The notes: a model not told the origin generated them from the sequence alone. Counted from the first letter of the stretch, positions 26,104 through 35,210 are shown. The stretch: DNA of 50,737 bases from Cetobacterium sp. UBA6069 (GCA_002428805.1 DIXX01000076.1:10919-61655), one strand, 5' to 3'. Numbers and translations: made by a program.

Positions 26104-27387
26104 TCATTCCTCCAAGTATATTCTATTAAATTCTTCAAAAAAATTGGGGAAAGTTTTAGAAACACAGTTAGGATCTAAAATTTTTATATCCGGTACTTTA
26201 AGGCCAATTAAAGTTAAAGACATAGCCATTCTATGGTCATCATATGTTTCTAAAAAATCACCTTTATATTCATTTAAAGGTTTCGGAGTAATTAAAAATC
26301 CATCTTGGAACTCTTTAAAATCTGCATTTAATTTTAAAAACTCATTTTTCAAAGCAGAAATCCTATCAGTTTCCTTTATTCTCATATTTTCAACATCCCA
26401 TACTTTTGTAGGAGTTTTGGCAAATAAAGCAACTGCAGCAAGTGTTTGAGCAACATCGGGAATATCATTCATGCTAAGTTCAATTCCATTGTAGCTTTCG
26501 ATACCTTCGACTGTAATATGAGTTTCATCAAAAGAGATAACTTTCAAACCTATTTTTGTTAAAACGTTTAAAAATTGAGAGTCCCCTTGAATACTATTTT
26601 TAAAAAAATTATTGAGTGTGACCCTAGAGTTAGCGATAAGTGCCATAGCTAAAAAATAAGAAGCTGAAGACATATCGCCTTCAATTAAATATTCTGAGGC
26701 ATAATACTCTTGTGGTTTTATAAAGATACTATTATTCTTTTCTAAAAATTCAACTCCGAAATCACTTATCATTTTAAGCGTCATATCGATATAGGGTCTT
26801 GAAACAATTCTTCCGGTAATTTTAATCTCTATAGGAGTTTTAAAATTGGGAGCAGCCATCAAAATAGAAGATATATATTGACTACTTTTACTACAATCAA
26901 TTTCTACAGTTTTTGCAGAAACTCCCTCGGAAATAATTTTTATAGGTGGAAATCCAAACTCATTTAGATATTCAACCTTTACTCCTAGTTGAGTTAGAGA
27001 ATCGACAAGATCTTTGATTGGTCTTACATTCATTCTATCGTTTCCATACAAAGTAGCAGAGCCTGTACCAGTAGCAAGATACGAACTTAAAAATCTCATA
27101 GCAGTTCCAGCATTTCCTATATAAATTTCAAGATTTTCAAATTTTGGATTTTTATTTCCTTTGATTTTTAAAGTTTTATTTTGTAAATCGAGATCTATAT
27201 CATTGTTTAGAGCTTTTAGAGCTTCAATCATATATTTTGTGTCATCACTTAGAAGTATATTTTTTAAAGTTACGGTTTTACCAGAAAGAGCCGAAAGAAT
27301 AAGAGCTCTATTTGTAATAGATTTTGAACCTGGAATATTAACAGTAACATCAAAATTTGTTGTAGGTTTTGGTTGGAAATAGTTCAT
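26104..27387 (-). CDS. aroA: 3-phosphoshikimate 1-carboxyvinyltransferase (EPSP synthase)
   Basis: This shikimate-pathway enzyme joins shikimate-3-phosphate and phosphoenolpyruvate. Signatures are visible: GSKSITNRAL near residue 20, GNAGTAMRFLSSY, KSSQYISS, KETDRI and DHRMAMSL. The length of 427 residues is standard. The longest frame starts at a TTG directly abutting the AAGGAG site. The ATG at 27387 (MNYFQP), 12 nt after it, is preferred. Other shikimate genes are not nearby. The last codons, TTG-GAG-GAA, double as the ribosome binding site of fplA. Confidence 0.94.
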   Translation of the reverse strand: MNYFQPKPTTNFDVTVNIPGSKSITNRALILSALSGKTVTLKNILLSDDTKYMIEALKALNNDIDLDLQNKTLKIKGNKNPKFENLEIYIGNAGTAMRFLSSYLATGTGSATLYGNDRMNVRPIKDLVDSLTQLGVKVEYLNEFGFPPIKIISEGVSAKTVEIDCSKSSQYISSILMAAPNFKTPIEIKITGRIVSRPYIDMTLKMISDFGVEFLEKNNSIFIKPQEYYASEYLIEGDMSSASYFLAMALIANSRVTLNNFFKNSIQGDSQFLNVLTKIGLKVISFDETHITVEGIESYNGIELSMNDIPDVAQTLAAVALFAKTPTKVWDVENMRIKETDRISALKNEFLKLNADFKEFQDGFLITPKPLNEYKGDFLETYDDHRMAMSLTLIGLKVPDIKILDPNCVSKTFPNFFEEFNRIYLEE

Positions 27388-27423
27388 AAAAAACTTCAAC
27401 TCCTTAAAAAAAATTTCATTTAA

Positions 27424-27429
27424 ATTATA
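27424..27429 (-). promoter_or_regulatory. Extended -10 box for aroA-fplA
   Basis: The minus strand reads TGCTATAAT, an extended -10 of TGn plus TATAAT at 27429-27424, about 37 nt ahead of the aroA ATG. The -35 is weak. Confidence 0.5.
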
Positions 27430-27485
27430 GCAACTTTTCCAGAAAAATAATACAACAAAAATATCTTTTTAGACTTACAAGCAAA

Positions 27486-27514
27486 TTGACAAAAGCTCAA
27501 ATAAACGGTATAAT
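27486..27514 (+). promoter_or_regulatory. Consensus promoter of the DUF896-asnS operon
   Basis: TTGACA (27486-27491), a 17-nt spacer and TATAAT (27509-27514), a perfect sigma-70 type match about 50 nt before the first ATG. Confidence 0.88.
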
Positions 27515-27565
27515 TACAGAAAAGTTAAATAAGACTATATACTATATAGTTTGGAGGAAACAATT

Positions 27566-27751
27566 ATGGAAATGAAAGATATTATAGAGATGGTTAATTA
27601 TTTTTCTAATCAAGCTAAAAGAAGAGAGTTAACATCAGAAGAAAAACTTGAAAGAGAGAAGTATAGAAAGTTATATTTAGAACAGTTTAAAGCACAAGTA
27701 AGACAGAAATTAGATAGCATCGAAATTGTCGATGAAGCAAAAATGATATAG
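27566..27751 (+). CDS. DUF896 family small protein
   Basis: This 61-residue charged, helical protein is of the DUF896 (YnzC-like) family. It has two predicted helices, with [20 protein letters not shown] and [15 protein letters not shown] as typical stretches. The function is unknown. The family is common in Firmicutes and has no catalytic motif. The frame extends to a TTG at 27551, but those codons include the GGAGG site, so the ATG at 27566 is the start. It lies directly behind a consensus promoter and 10 nt before asnS, so it should be well expressed with it. Confidence 0.85.
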   Translation: MEMKDIIEMVNYFSNQAKRRELTSEEKLEREKYRKLYLEQFKAQVRQKLDSIEIVDEAKMI

Positions 27752-27761
27752 GGGGATAAAA

Positions 27762-29150
27762 ATGAAACAATTAGTAAAAACTCTTTATAGAGAAACAGAA
27801 AAATGTATAAACCAAGAGATAGAGATTTCAGGTTGGGTAAGAAAGATAAGATCACAAAAAAACTTTGGATTTATAGAGATAAATGATGGAAGTTTCTTTA
27901 AAGGTGTTCAAATTGTATTTGATACAAATTTAGCTAACTTTGATGAGGTATCAAGATTATCAATATCATCATCAATAATTGTAAAAGGAATTTTAGTAGC
28001 ATCTCAAGGAGCAGGACAAAACTTTGAAATCCAAGCTAAAGAGATTGAAATTTTCCAAAAAGCTGATTTAGAGTATCCTTTACAAAATAAGAGACACTCA
28101 TTTGAGTTCTTAAGAACAATAGCTCATTTAAGACCAAGAACAAATACATTCTCAGCAGTATTTAGAGTAAGATCAGTATTAGCTTATGCAATTCATAAAT
28201 TCTTCCAAGAAAATGGATTTGTATATACTCATACACCAATTATAACAGGATCAGACTGTGAGGGTGCAGGAGAGATGTTTAGAGTTACAACTTTAGACTT
28301 AAACAACACACCTAAAACTGAAGATGGGAAAATAGATTTCTCACAAGATTTCTTTGGAAAAGAGACTAACTTAACAGTAAGTGGACAGTTAAATGGAGAG
28401 ACTTATTGTTCAGCATTTAGAAATATCTATACGTTTGGACCAACGTTTAGAGCAGAGCAATCAAATACATCAAGACATGCTGCAGAGTTCTGGATGATAG
28501 AGCCTGAAATAGCGTTTGCTGATTTAGATGCAAACATGGAATTAGCAGAGGATATGATTAAATATATCGTTAAATATGTAATGGATGAGTGTCCAGAAGA
28601 GATGGAATTCTTTAATCAATTCATAGAAAAAGGATTGTTTGATAAATTAAATAATGTATTAAATAGTGATTTTGGAAAAGTAACATATACTGAAGCTGTT
28701 GATATTTTAATAAATTCAGGAAAGAAGTTTGATTATCCAGTTAAATGGGGAATAGATTTACAAAGTGAGCATGAAAGATTCTTATCTGAAGAACACTTCA
28801 AAAGACCAGTATTCGTAACAGATTATCCAAAGGAGATTAAGTCGTTCTACATGAAGCTAAATGCTGATGGAAAAACAGTAAGAGCGATGGATTTACTAGC
28901 TCCTGGAATTGGAGAGATAATTGGTGGATCTCAAAGAGAGGATAGTTTAGAGCTTTTAGAGGATAGAATGGCTGAAGTAGGATTAAAAGGAGAGGACTAC
29001 GGATTCTACTTAGATTTAAGAAGATACGGAAGTTTCCCTCATTCAGGATATGGGTTAGGATTTGAAAGAATGCTTATGTATATAACAGGAATTACAAACA
29101 TAAGAGACGTAATTCCATTCCCAAGAACTCCAAATAACGCAGAGTTCTAA
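27762..29150 (+). CDS. asnS: Asparaginyl-tRNA synthetase
   Basis: This class IIb aminoacyl-tRNA synthetase of 462 residues charges tRNA-Asn. It has an N-terminal OB-fold anticodon-binding domain (about 1-110, including [21 protein letters not shown]). The catalytic domain carries motif 2 around [20 protein letters not shown] and motif 3 [15 protein letters not shown]. The last residues, [12 protein letters not shown], are typical of AsnRS and separate it from AspRS. The ATG has GGGGAT ahead. It is second in the operon, after the DUF896 gene. Confidence 0.97.
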   Translation: MKQLVKTLYRETEKCINQEIEISGWVRKIRSQKNFGFIEINDGSFFKGVQIVFDTNLANFDEVSRLSISSSIIVKGILVASQGAGQNFEIQAKEIEIFQKADLEYPLQNKRHSFEFLRTIAHLRPRTNTFSAVFRVRSVLAYAIHKFFQENGFVYTHTPIITGSDCEGAGEMFRVTTLDLNNTPKTEDGKIDFSQDFFGKETNLTVSGQLNGETYCSAFRNIYTFGPTFRAEQSNTSRHAAEFWMIEPEIAFADLDANMELAEDMIKYIVKYVMDECPEEMEFFNQFIEKGLFDKLNNVLNSDFGKVTYTEAVDILINSGKKFDYPVKWGIDLQSEHERFLSEEHFKRPVFVTDYPKEIKSFYMKLNADGKTVRAMDLLAPGIGEIIGGSQREDSLELLEDRMAEVGLKGEDYGFYLDLRRYGSFPHSGYGLGFERMLMYITGITNIRDVIPFPRTPNNAEF

Positions 29151-29166
29151 TTCGGGGATTAAAATA

Positions 29167-30195
29167 ATGATACTGAAGATACTGGTTTTTCTAGTTGTAA
29201 TTTCATTGATTTTTTATATAATGACATATCCATATAATTTTAAATTAGATAGAAAGCTAAAAAGAGTTCTTAGTTTTCCACAAGTTGAAAAAATTATAAA
29301 TGTAAAGCATAAGTATTCAGAGTTTTCAGATGAAGAGTTGGAAACTGAATTTATCTTAGAAGAACATTTTTTTAAAAGTAGTTATACAGAGGAGAAAATG
29401 AGATTTTTGATTTTAAAACCAAAAATTTTAAAAGATAATCCTTTGTGTCTAGTTTTATTTCATGGAATAAGAGATAAATGTGAAGATTGGCTTTATAAAG
29501 CTAAGATAAGAGAAAATTATTTAACTTTAAAGAGAAAGGGAAGAATAGATGACATGGTCTTTATTCTTCCAGACTCTGGATATAAAGGTGAAAGTTGGTA
29601 TAGTAACTTTTATAAAGATAGTTTTCATCAATATGAAGAGTTCTTTTCAAAAGATTTAACTCAGTTTATAGAAAAAGAATATCCAAATTCGATTAAAGGA
29701 ATTGGAGGTTTTTCTATGGGAGGATATGGGTCTTTAAAGATAGGGCTTAAAAATTTGGATTCGTATCATGTCATAGCTAGCTTCTCAGGTGCGATTAGTT
29801 TGATTAGAATGAGCATCAATAGAAGAGTAATGAGAGTATTTAGATATTTATATGTACCTAGGTTTTTATTTAATGATGTTAATAAAGCTCATTTTGTAAA
29901 GGTTTTTAGTCCTTGGGGCTATAAAATTTTAAAAAATGATCCATATAGTATTATAAAAACTACTGAACCTGAAAAGTTTAAAGATAAGAAGTTCTATTTA
30001 AGTGTTGGATCAGAGGATAAAAAACCATATTTAATGTTTCAACAATGGCTTGATGTAGTTGGTAGAGCTAAGAAATATAATTTAGATTTTAAGGGAAAAA
30101 TATATGAAAATGAATATCACACTTGGGATTATATATCTAAAGATATATATAATTTTTTGAAATTTTTTACAGATGAAACAAAAAAAGGGAAGTAA
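29167..30195 (+). CDS. Membrane-anchored alpha/beta hydrolase, esterase D-like
   Basis: This 342-residue protein has one N-terminal hydrophobic segment (about 2-24) acting as signal anchor or uncleaved signal, then a putative esterase domain. The nucleophile elbow is GGFSMGGYG. VLFHGIRDK near residue 95 fits the oxyanion strand, and a late His in YHTWDY fits the catalytic His. The domain resembles the esterase D/S-formylglutathione hydrolase group, but the substrate is unknown. It lies 16 nt after asnS and 5 nt before a small lipoprotein gene, so all probably share a transcript. Confidence 0.78.
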   Translation: MILKILVFLVVISLIFYIMTYPYNFKLDRKLKRVLSFPQVEKIINVKHKYSEFSDEELETEFILEEHFFKSSYTEEKMRFLILKPKILKDNPLCLVLFHGIRDKCEDWLYKAKIRENYLTLKRKGRIDDMVFILPDSGYKGESWYSNFYKDSFHQYEEFFSKDLTQFIEKEYPNSIKGIGGFSMGGYGSLKIGLKNLDSYHVIASFSGAISLIRMSINRRVMRVFRYLYVPRFLFNDVNKAHFVKVFSPWGYKILKNDPYSIIKTTEPEKFKDKKFYLSVGSEDKKPYLMFQQWLDVVGRAKKYNLDFKGKIYENEYHTWDYISKDIYNFLKFFTDETKKGK

Positions 30196-30200
30196 AAAAT

Positions 30201-30467
30201 ATGAAAAATTTGCTAATTTTAAGTATAGGACTACTTTTTACTGGATGCTTTTCTGTGGGTTTAAGAGGAGATTATAGAAGTTATCAAAATGACTTTTATA
30301 ATTTAGTATCTAAGCCAATAAAAGAGAGAGATAGAAAAGAGTTAGAAGATCAATTTAAAGAGTTAAAAACTAGGATTTCTGGGAAAGATTTTTCTAAAAA
30401 AGATAAAGAGAATCTTTTACGGGATATAGATTATTATTTAATGGTATTAGAGGATTTAAAAGATTAA
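30201..30467 (+). CDS. Small lipoprotein of unknown function
   Basis: This 88-residue protein has a lipoprotein signal, hydrophobic residues 4-13 and the lipobox LFTGC with Cys16 as the lipidated residue. The mature part is highly charged and probably helical (KERDRKELEDQFKELKTRI and later KKDKENLL), possibly a short coiled coil. I do not recognise a family. It is the last gene of the asnS operon. Its stop codon overlaps the terminator stem. It may act with the preceding membrane esterase, a guess from adjacency. Confidence 0.75.
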   Translation: MKNLLILSIGLLFTGCFSVGLRGDYRSYQNDFYNLVSKPIKERDRKELEDQFKELKTRISGKDFSKKDKENLLRDIDYYLMVLEDLKD

Positions 30468-30490
30468 GGCTTGAAGTAATTTCAAGCCTT
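30466..30490 (+). terminator. Intrinsic terminator of the asnS operon
   Basis: AAGGCTTGAA (30466-30475) and TTCAAGCCTT (30481-30490) form a 10-bp stem with a 5-nt loop, followed by T residues on the plus strand. The minus strand has only a weak T-run, so efficiency for ribBA is less certain. Confidence 0.88.
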
Positions 30491-30508
30491 TTTTTGTTAT
30501 AAAAATTT

Positions 30509-31708
30509 TTAATTTATTTTGAAAAGATGATTCATTTTTTCTCTTTTAGTTTTTAGGTAATTTGAATTACAAGAGTTAGATGGAAACTCAATTTGAGTTC
30601 TATTACTAATTTTAATTCCATATTTTTCTAAATCATCAATTTTTTTAGGATTATTTGTCATAAGATTTATACTTTTAATATCTAATAATTTAATCATTTG
30701 GGCTGCAACAGCAAAATCTCTAAGGTCTGGAGCAAATCCTAACAAAGTATTAGCTTCAACAGTATCTTTACCTTGAGCTTGAAGCTCGTAGGCCTTTATT
30801 TTGTTAAGTAATCCAATCCCTCTTCCTTCTTGTCTCATATAAAGTAGAGCGCCAGAACCATGTTCAACAATATTTTGAAGAGACTGATCAAGTTGGCTAC
30901 CACAATCACATTTTAAAGAGCCAAAAGCATCACCTGTCAGACACTCAGAATGAACACGGATAAGAACATCATCTTTTCCTTTTATATCTCCATAAACAAG
31001 AGCTACATGTTCTTTAAAATCAATACTATTAGAAAATCCAACGAGTCTAAAAGTGCCGTGCTTTGTTGGAAGTGGTGCTTCACAAACAAGTTCAGTTTGA
31101 AGTTCGTTCGTTTTTTTATATTGAATTAAATCTTCGATAGTAATCATTTTTAAATCGTGAGTTTCACAGAATTTTATTAAATCAGGAACCCTAGCCATCT
31201 CTCCATCTTCTTTTATTATTTCACAGATAACACCACACCCATTAAAACCAGCCATTTTAGCCAAATCAACCGCAGCTTCAGTATGGCCAGGTCTTTCTAT
31301 TACACCGCCATTTTTAGCTACTAGAGGGAATATATGACCAGGTTTTTTAAAGTCTTTTCCAGAAGTAGAGTTAAAAGCAAGATCTCTGATTGTATTATAT
31401 CTATCTTCAACAGAGATGCCAGTAGTAGTTCCTTTAAGAGAATCAACAGAAACTGTAAATGCTGTTCCGTGTGAATCGCTATTGTTATGTACCATCGGAA
31501 GTAAATCTAGTTCGATAGCTCTTTTTTCTTCGATAGGAACACAAACTAGACCTCTTCCATACTTAATCATAAAATTAATATTTTCTTTAGAGATGATATC
31601 TCCAAGACCAACAAGGTCTCCTTCGTTTTCTCTATCCTCGTTGTCTACAACGACAATAAGTTTTCCATTTTTTAAATCGTCAATTGCATCTTCTATTTTA
31701 TTAAACAT
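30509..31708 (-). CDS. ribBA: Bifunctional 3,4-dihydroxy-2-butanone-4-phosphate synthase / GTP cyclohydrolase II
   Basis: This 399-residue fusion makes both riboflavin precursors. The N-terminal RibB domain (about 1-200) has the DNEDRENEGD metal/substrate motif and RPGHTEAAVDL. The C-terminal RibA domain has zinc cysteines in SECLTGDAFGSLKCDCGS and the catalytic RQEGRGIGL. The ATG follows AAGGAGGAG. It is the last gene of the ribHDEBA operon, 21 nt after ribE, and falls under the FMN riboswitch at the head of the operon. Confidence 0.96.
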   Translation of the reverse strand: MFNKIEDAIDDLKNGKLIVVVDNEDRENEGDLVGLGDIISKENINFMIKYGRGLVCVPIEEKRAIELDLLPMVHNNSDSHGTAFTVSVDSLKGTTTGISVEDRYNTIRDLAFNSTSGKDFKKPGHIFPLVAKNGGVIERPGHTEAAVDLAKMAGFNGCGVICEIIKEDGEMARVPDLIKFCETHDLKMITIEDLIQYKKTNELQTELVCEAPLPTKHGTFRLVGFSNSIDFKEHVALVYGDIKGKDDVLIRVHSECLTGDAFGSLKCDCGSQLDQSLQNIVEHGSGALLYMRQEGRGIGLLNKIKAYELQAQGKDTVEANTLLGFAPDLRDFAVAAQMIKLLDIKSINLMTNNPKKIDDLEKYGIKISNRTQIEFPSNSCNSNYLKTKREKMNHLFKIN

Positions 31709-31729
31709 AATTTTCTCCTCCTTAAATAC

Positions 31730-32386
31730 TTAGAAAAATCCATTTTCAGCTAAAAAGCTTTTAGAAATATTTGATTTTGTTTTTTCGTTATCCTTTTCTC
31801 TGCTCAGGAGTAGTTTTTCAAGGTGTTTTGCAATAAGATCTGTTTCAACATTTATATTTTGACCAACGCTTTTAAATCCAAGAGTAATAGATAGTTGAGT
31901 GTGTGGGATTAAAGAAACTGTAAATGAGGTATCAGTTAGAGAAGATACAGTTAAACTAGCCCCATCTAAAGTTATTCTTCCTTTATAAACAACATATTTC
32001 ATAAACTCTTTAGGAATTTGTATTGTATATACTTTTGAAAATCCATCACTACTTATATCGATAATTTTCCCTGTACAATCTACATCACCAGTGACTAGAT
32101 GCCCTCCTAAATATGATTGTAAAGTTAGAGATTTTTCTAAGTTAACAAGCGACCCAATTTTAAGATCTTTTAAACCAGAAACTCTAAGGGATTCATTCAT
32201 AACATTTGCAGTAAAAGAGTTTGAAGTTATCTCTACAACGGTTAAACAAACTCCATTTGTAGCGATACTATCGCCAAGATTTGCACCGACTAAAACTTTT
32301 TTACAAGCAATAGTTATATTAGCTCCTGCAGAGGTTTTATCGATAGATATTATTTTTCCAAGCTCTTCAACTAAACCGGTAAACAT
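31730..32386 (-). CDS. ribE: Riboflavin synthase, alpha subunit
   Basis: This 218-residue enzyme dismutates two 6,7-dimethyl-8-ribityllumazines to riboflavin. Its two tandem lumazine-binding repeats are recognisable by MFTGLVEELG at the start, NGVCLTV, SYLGGHLVTGDVD, then DGASLTV in the second half. The start overlaps the end of ribD by 16 nt and uses AAGGAGGAAGG within ribD. The symbol follows the B. subtilis operon usage (E. coli ribC). Confidence 0.95.
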   Translation of the reverse strand: MFTGLVEELGKIISIDKTSAGANITIACKKVLVGANLGDSIATNGVCLTVVEITSNSFTANVMNESLRVSGLKDLKIGSLVNLEKSLTLQSYLGGHLVTGDVDCTGKIIDISSDGFSKVYTIQIPKEFMKYVVYKGRITLDGASLTVSSLTDTSFTVSLIPHTQLSITLGFKSVGQNINVETDLIAKHLEKLLLSREKDNEKTKSNISKSFLAENGFF

Positions 32387-33471
32387 CCTTCCTCCTTATA
32401 AAACTCAAATCCGACATTGTTATTGTAAAGGTTGATTTTAATATTTCTTAAGTTGATACCGTTATCTATATTTAGAGGTGAAAATCCATTTGTAAAAGGA
32501 ATTGCCGAGTTATCTCCTAAAATTTTAGGGGCAATCATAATTTCGCCTCCATCAAACATATCTTCTTTGAAGAGTGAGCTAATAACTGCACTTCCACCTT
32601 CAACAAGAATAGAATCAATATTGTATGAGCCTATTTTTTTAAAAATATTCTCTAAGTTTTCATTGTCTGAAAATGTTATAAACTTAATAAAAAATTCTTC
32701 TTCAAGTTTATGAAAAATATCTTTATTGCTATTTTTTTCATGAGTTATGATAAATGTTTTTTTATCAGAATTATCTTGAATAACTTTGTATTTTTCATCA
32801 ATAATTAAATTTTTATCTAAAATTAATCTATATGGATCTCTATTTCCAGAAATTTTACATCTCAGTGAAGGGTTGTCTTGAACGATAGTATTCGCTCCAA
32901 CTAAAATTCCAGAAAAGAAGTTTCTGTATTTTTCAACTTTTTCTCTAGCTAAAGAATTAGTAATCCACTGTGATGAGTAGTTTTGAGTAGCTATTTTTCC
33001 ATCAAGAGTAATACCAACCTTTAAAAATATATATGGAATTTTTTGTTTAATAAACTTAAAGAAAACTCTATTTAAATTTATAGCTTCATTTTCCAAAACT
33101 CCAACGATAACCTCAATCCCAGCATCTTTAAGTTGTTTTATTCCTTGTCCACTTACAAGTGGATTGGGGTCTAAAGTAGCAACAACGCATTTTTTTATTT
33201 TAGAGTTTATAATAAGTTCAGTACACGGTGGTGTTTTTCCAAAGTGTGAACAAGGCTCTAGTGTGACGTAAAGAGTTGTATCTTCAGTAATAAGTGAGTT
33301 TGAAATAGCATTAACTTCAGCGTGGGGACCTCCATAAATTTGATGAAATCCCTTTGATAGAATCTTACCATCTTTAACAAGAACAGCTCCAACAAGTGGG
33401 TTTGGATTAACAGCTCCAAACCCTTTTTTAGCTTCTTCAATAGCTATTTTCATAAAGTACTCATGCATCAT
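32371..33471 (-). CDS. ribD: Bifunctional riboflavin deaminase/reductase RibD
   Basis: This 366-residue protein has an N-terminal cytidine-deaminase-fold domain with zinc motif GGPHAEVNA and PCSHFGKTPPC, followed by a C-terminal dihydrofolate-reductase-like domain (LKVGITLDGKIA, then DSILVEGGSAV). It carries out the second and third steps of riboflavin synthesis. The start is the first of two adjacent ATG codons. It begins 2 nt after the ribH stop and overlaps ribE by 16 nt. Confidence 0.95.
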   Translation of the reverse strand: MMHEYFMKIAIEEAKKGFGAVNPNPLVGAVLVKDGKILSKGFHQIYGGPHAEVNAISNSLITEDTTLYVTLEPCSHFGKTPPCTELIINSKIKKCVVATLDPNPLVSGQGIKQLKDAGIEVIVGVLENEAINLNRVFFKFIKQKIPYIFLKVGITLDGKIATQNYSSQWITNSLAREKVEKYRNFFSGILVGANTIVQDNPSLRCKISGNRDPYRLILDKNLIIDEKYKVIQDNSDKKTFIITHEKNSNKDIFHKLEEEFFIKFITFSDNENLENIFKKIGSYNIDSILVEGGSAVISSLFKEDMFDGGEIMIAPKILGDNSAIPFTNGFSPLNIDNGINLRNIKINLYNNNVGFEFYKEEGCLPV

Positions 33472-33473
33472 AA

Positions 33474-33947
33474 TTACGCCTCAGATATAGTTCTTATAAG
33501 ATTAACAGTTTCTATAGCGGAGATTGCAGCATCAAATCCTTTATTTCCAGCTTTAGTTCCTGCTCTTTCAATCGCCTCTTCAATCGAGTTAACTGTTAGG
33601 ACACCAAAAATAACAGGGATTCCAGAGTCTAAAGATACAGATGCAACTCCTTTTGAAACCTCTGAACAAACATAATCAAAATGTGGTGTAGCTCCTCTGA
33701 TAACAGCACCAAGAGTTATTACGACATCAAACTTATTAGTTTCAACCATTTTTTTTGCGATAAGAGGAATTTCAAAAGCTCCAGGTACCCAAGAAACGTG
33801 AATATTCTCTTCACTAACTGAATGTCTTTTAAGAGCATCAACAGCTCCCCCTAAAAGCTTTGAAACAATAAATTCATTGAATCTACCACAAACGATACCC
33901 ACCTTTAAATTTTCTCCTACAAAATTACCCTCATAAATTTTTACCAT
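33474..33947 (-). CDS. ribH: 6,7-dimethyl-8-ribityllumazine synthase
   Basis: This 157-residue lumazine synthase condenses the RibA/D product with dihydroxybutanone phosphate. Blocks [31 protein letters not shown] and NKGFDAA are characteristic. The open frame extends to a TTG at 33962, but those codons are the GAGGAGG site, so the ATG at 33947 is chosen. It is the first gene in the operon, directly behind the FMN riboswitch. In the B. subtilis ribDEBA-H order it comes last. Confidence 0.95.
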   Translation of the reverse strand: MVKIYEGNFVGENLKVGIVCGRFNEFIVSKLLGGAVDALKRHSVSEENIHVSWVPGAFEIPLIAKKMVETNKFDVVITLGAVIRGATPHFDYVCSEVSKGVASVSLDSGIPVIFGVLTVNSIEEAIERAGTKAGNKGFDAAISAIETVNLIRTISEA

Positions 33948-33971
33948 TTTAGTCCTCCTCAAATTTTTTAT

Positions 33972-33997
33972 AAAAAAAAACCGAAGATAGACTTCGG
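33972..33997 (-). terminator. Riboswitch expression-platform terminator before ribH
   Basis: CCGAAG (33981-33986) and CTTCGG (33992-33997) form a short stem. On the minus strand it is followed by nine T residues (33980-33972). It sits between the FMN aptamer and ribH, as in transcription-terminating FMN riboswitches. Confidence 0.85.
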
Positions 33998-34037
33998 GCT
34001 AAAAAGCGATAGTTTAGAAAAATTGTGCATAAAAAAA

Positions 34038-34160
34038 ACACTTCTTCCATCCAGACTATACTGTCGGTTTTGGAGTTTCACCAAATCAAACCCGAAGGTT
34101 TCGCGGACTATAACCGCCGGTCGGGAATTGCCAAAATTAGCTCACCCTGCCCTGAAGTTT
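34038..34160 (-). promoter_or_regulatory. FMN riboswitch (RFN element)
   Basis: Read on the minus strand, this stretch has the conserved RFN blocks in order: CTTCAGGGCAGGGTG, CCCGACCGGCGGT, AGTCCGCGA, then ending in GTCTGGATGGAAGAAG. FMN binding is expected to favour the downstream terminator (33972-33997) and shut off ribH-ribD-ribE-ribBA when flavin is plentiful. The sequence match is strong. A small open frame on the plus strand here is an artefact of the RNA structure. Confidence 0.97.
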
Positions 34161-34189
34161 ATCTATCATATTTTAATATTGTTGACTTG

Positions 34190-34219
34190 ATTATAAAACA
34201 CATTTTCTTGTTTTGTCAA
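34190..34219 (-). promoter_or_regulatory. Promoter of the riboflavin operon
   Basis: On the minus strand TTGACA (34219-34214), an 18-nt spacer and TATAAT (34195-34190), about 30 nt ahead of the FMN aptamer. Confidence 0.82.
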
Positions 34220-34223
34220 TAAA

Positions 34224-35051
34224 TTATTTATACTTTCTGTTTAGAGCCTTTAAAATAGCAAAGGTTTCTAAATCAAAAACACCATCCACTTTTCTAGGTC
34301 TAAAGTGCATTTGGAATGCAGCGATAACTTTTTTACTTTCTAAATCCCACACGTCAGTAGAGTTTACAGTGTATCCATATTTTTCAAGTTCTTTTTTCAG
34401 TGCTCTAACTGAATATGACTCAAAAAGTTTCTGTGAATAATAGTGATTAAAATCTTTTGAGTTATACCAAGCACCTACTCCATACTTATCATAAAGATGT
34501 TTCCAAGGAAATTTAGGACCTGGATCGAACTTTCTTGTGGGCGCAATATCAGAATGTCCTAAAATATATTTAGGATTGATTTTATACTTTGCAGTAAGCT
34601 CTTTAAGTAACATTCCGATTTTGAAAATTTGAGCATCGTTGTACGGATAAAACATTGTGATATCAACTATGCCCTCTTTTAAGTTCGAAGTTTTTTGTTT
34701 GCTGGCGTTAGAATAACCTAAGTTAGAAATTTCAATACCTATTGAATTATCGTTTAGATTTTTGTAACCGTCGAAAGAACTTGCTCCGGCATGCCAAGCT
34801 CTTTTAGTATCTGGGACTAAAGAATAGACAGGATCCTCTCGTTTTTGCGTAACTAAATAGTGTGAACTGACATTATTTTTCGTTAAAGCCGTGATAGAAC
34901 GCTCATCGTTTAAAGCAGTGTAATGCAAAATGACAAATCGAACTCTTTCATTGTATGATTTTGACTTGTATTTAGACGAATTTACGCTGTATTTTAGCGA
35001 TGTGCACGAAGATAAAACAAGGGTGAAAATCAAAAAAAGTATTTTTTTCAT
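34224..35051 (-). CDS. Lipoprotein N-acetylmuramoyl-L-alanine amidase (Amidase_2) with peptidoglycan-binding domain
   Basis: This 275-residue lipoprotein has signal residues 1-15 and lipobox LSSC (Cys16). The Amidase_2 zinc domain follows, with HYTA, RAWHAGASSFDGY and LGHSDIAPTRKFDPG containing the zinc and catalytic residues, as in AmiD and AmpD. A C-terminal peptidoglycan-binding repeat (about 205-272) includes LKKELEKYGY and IAAFQMHFRPRKVDGVFD. It probably cleaves the amide between MurNAc and L-Ala at the outer membrane, for turnover or recycling. The frame extends 22 codons upstream, but AAGGAGG fits the ATG at 35051. Confidence 0.9.
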   Translation of the reverse strand: MKKILFLIFTLVLSSCTSLKYSVNSSKYKSKSYNERVRFVILHYTALNDERSITALTKNNVSSHYLVTQKREDPVYSLVPDTKRAWHAGASSFDGYKNLNDNSIGIEISNLGYSNASKQKTSNLKEGIVDITMFYPYNDAQIFKIGMLLKELTAKYKINPKYILGHSDIAPTRKFDPGPKFPWKHLYDKYGVGAWYNSKDFNHYYSQKLFESYSVRALKKELEKYGYTVNSTDVWDLESKKVIAAFQMHFRPRKVDGVFDLETFAILKALNRKYK

Positions 35052-35134
35052 CGTTAAAAAGAACCTCCTTATCTTTAGTATAAATTGATTATATAACAAA
35101 ATATCAAAAAAATCCAAAAAAACCTAAAAAACAT

Positions 35135-35163
35135 TTGAAATTAATTGGTTTATATGATATAAA
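35135..35163 (+). promoter_or_regulatory. Promoter of the HU gene
   Basis: TTGAAA (35135-35140), a 17-nt spacer ending in TGA, and TATAAA (35158-35163), giving an extended -10 (TGn). Its strength fits an abundant nucleoid protein. Confidence 0.72.
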
Positions 35164-35210
35164 TGACTGTACTTAATTACAATAATGAAGCATTTTAGGA
35201 GGAAAATATA

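Noticed and set aside
23820..26165. Longer FplA reading frame starting 21 codons upstream
   Set aside because: It would overlap aroA. The signal peptide and ribosome site place the start at 26102.
34025..34222. 65-residue open frame on the plus strand over the region before ribH
   Set aside because: It is antisense to a clear FMN riboswitch and the rib promoter. The conserved bases are explained by RNA structure.
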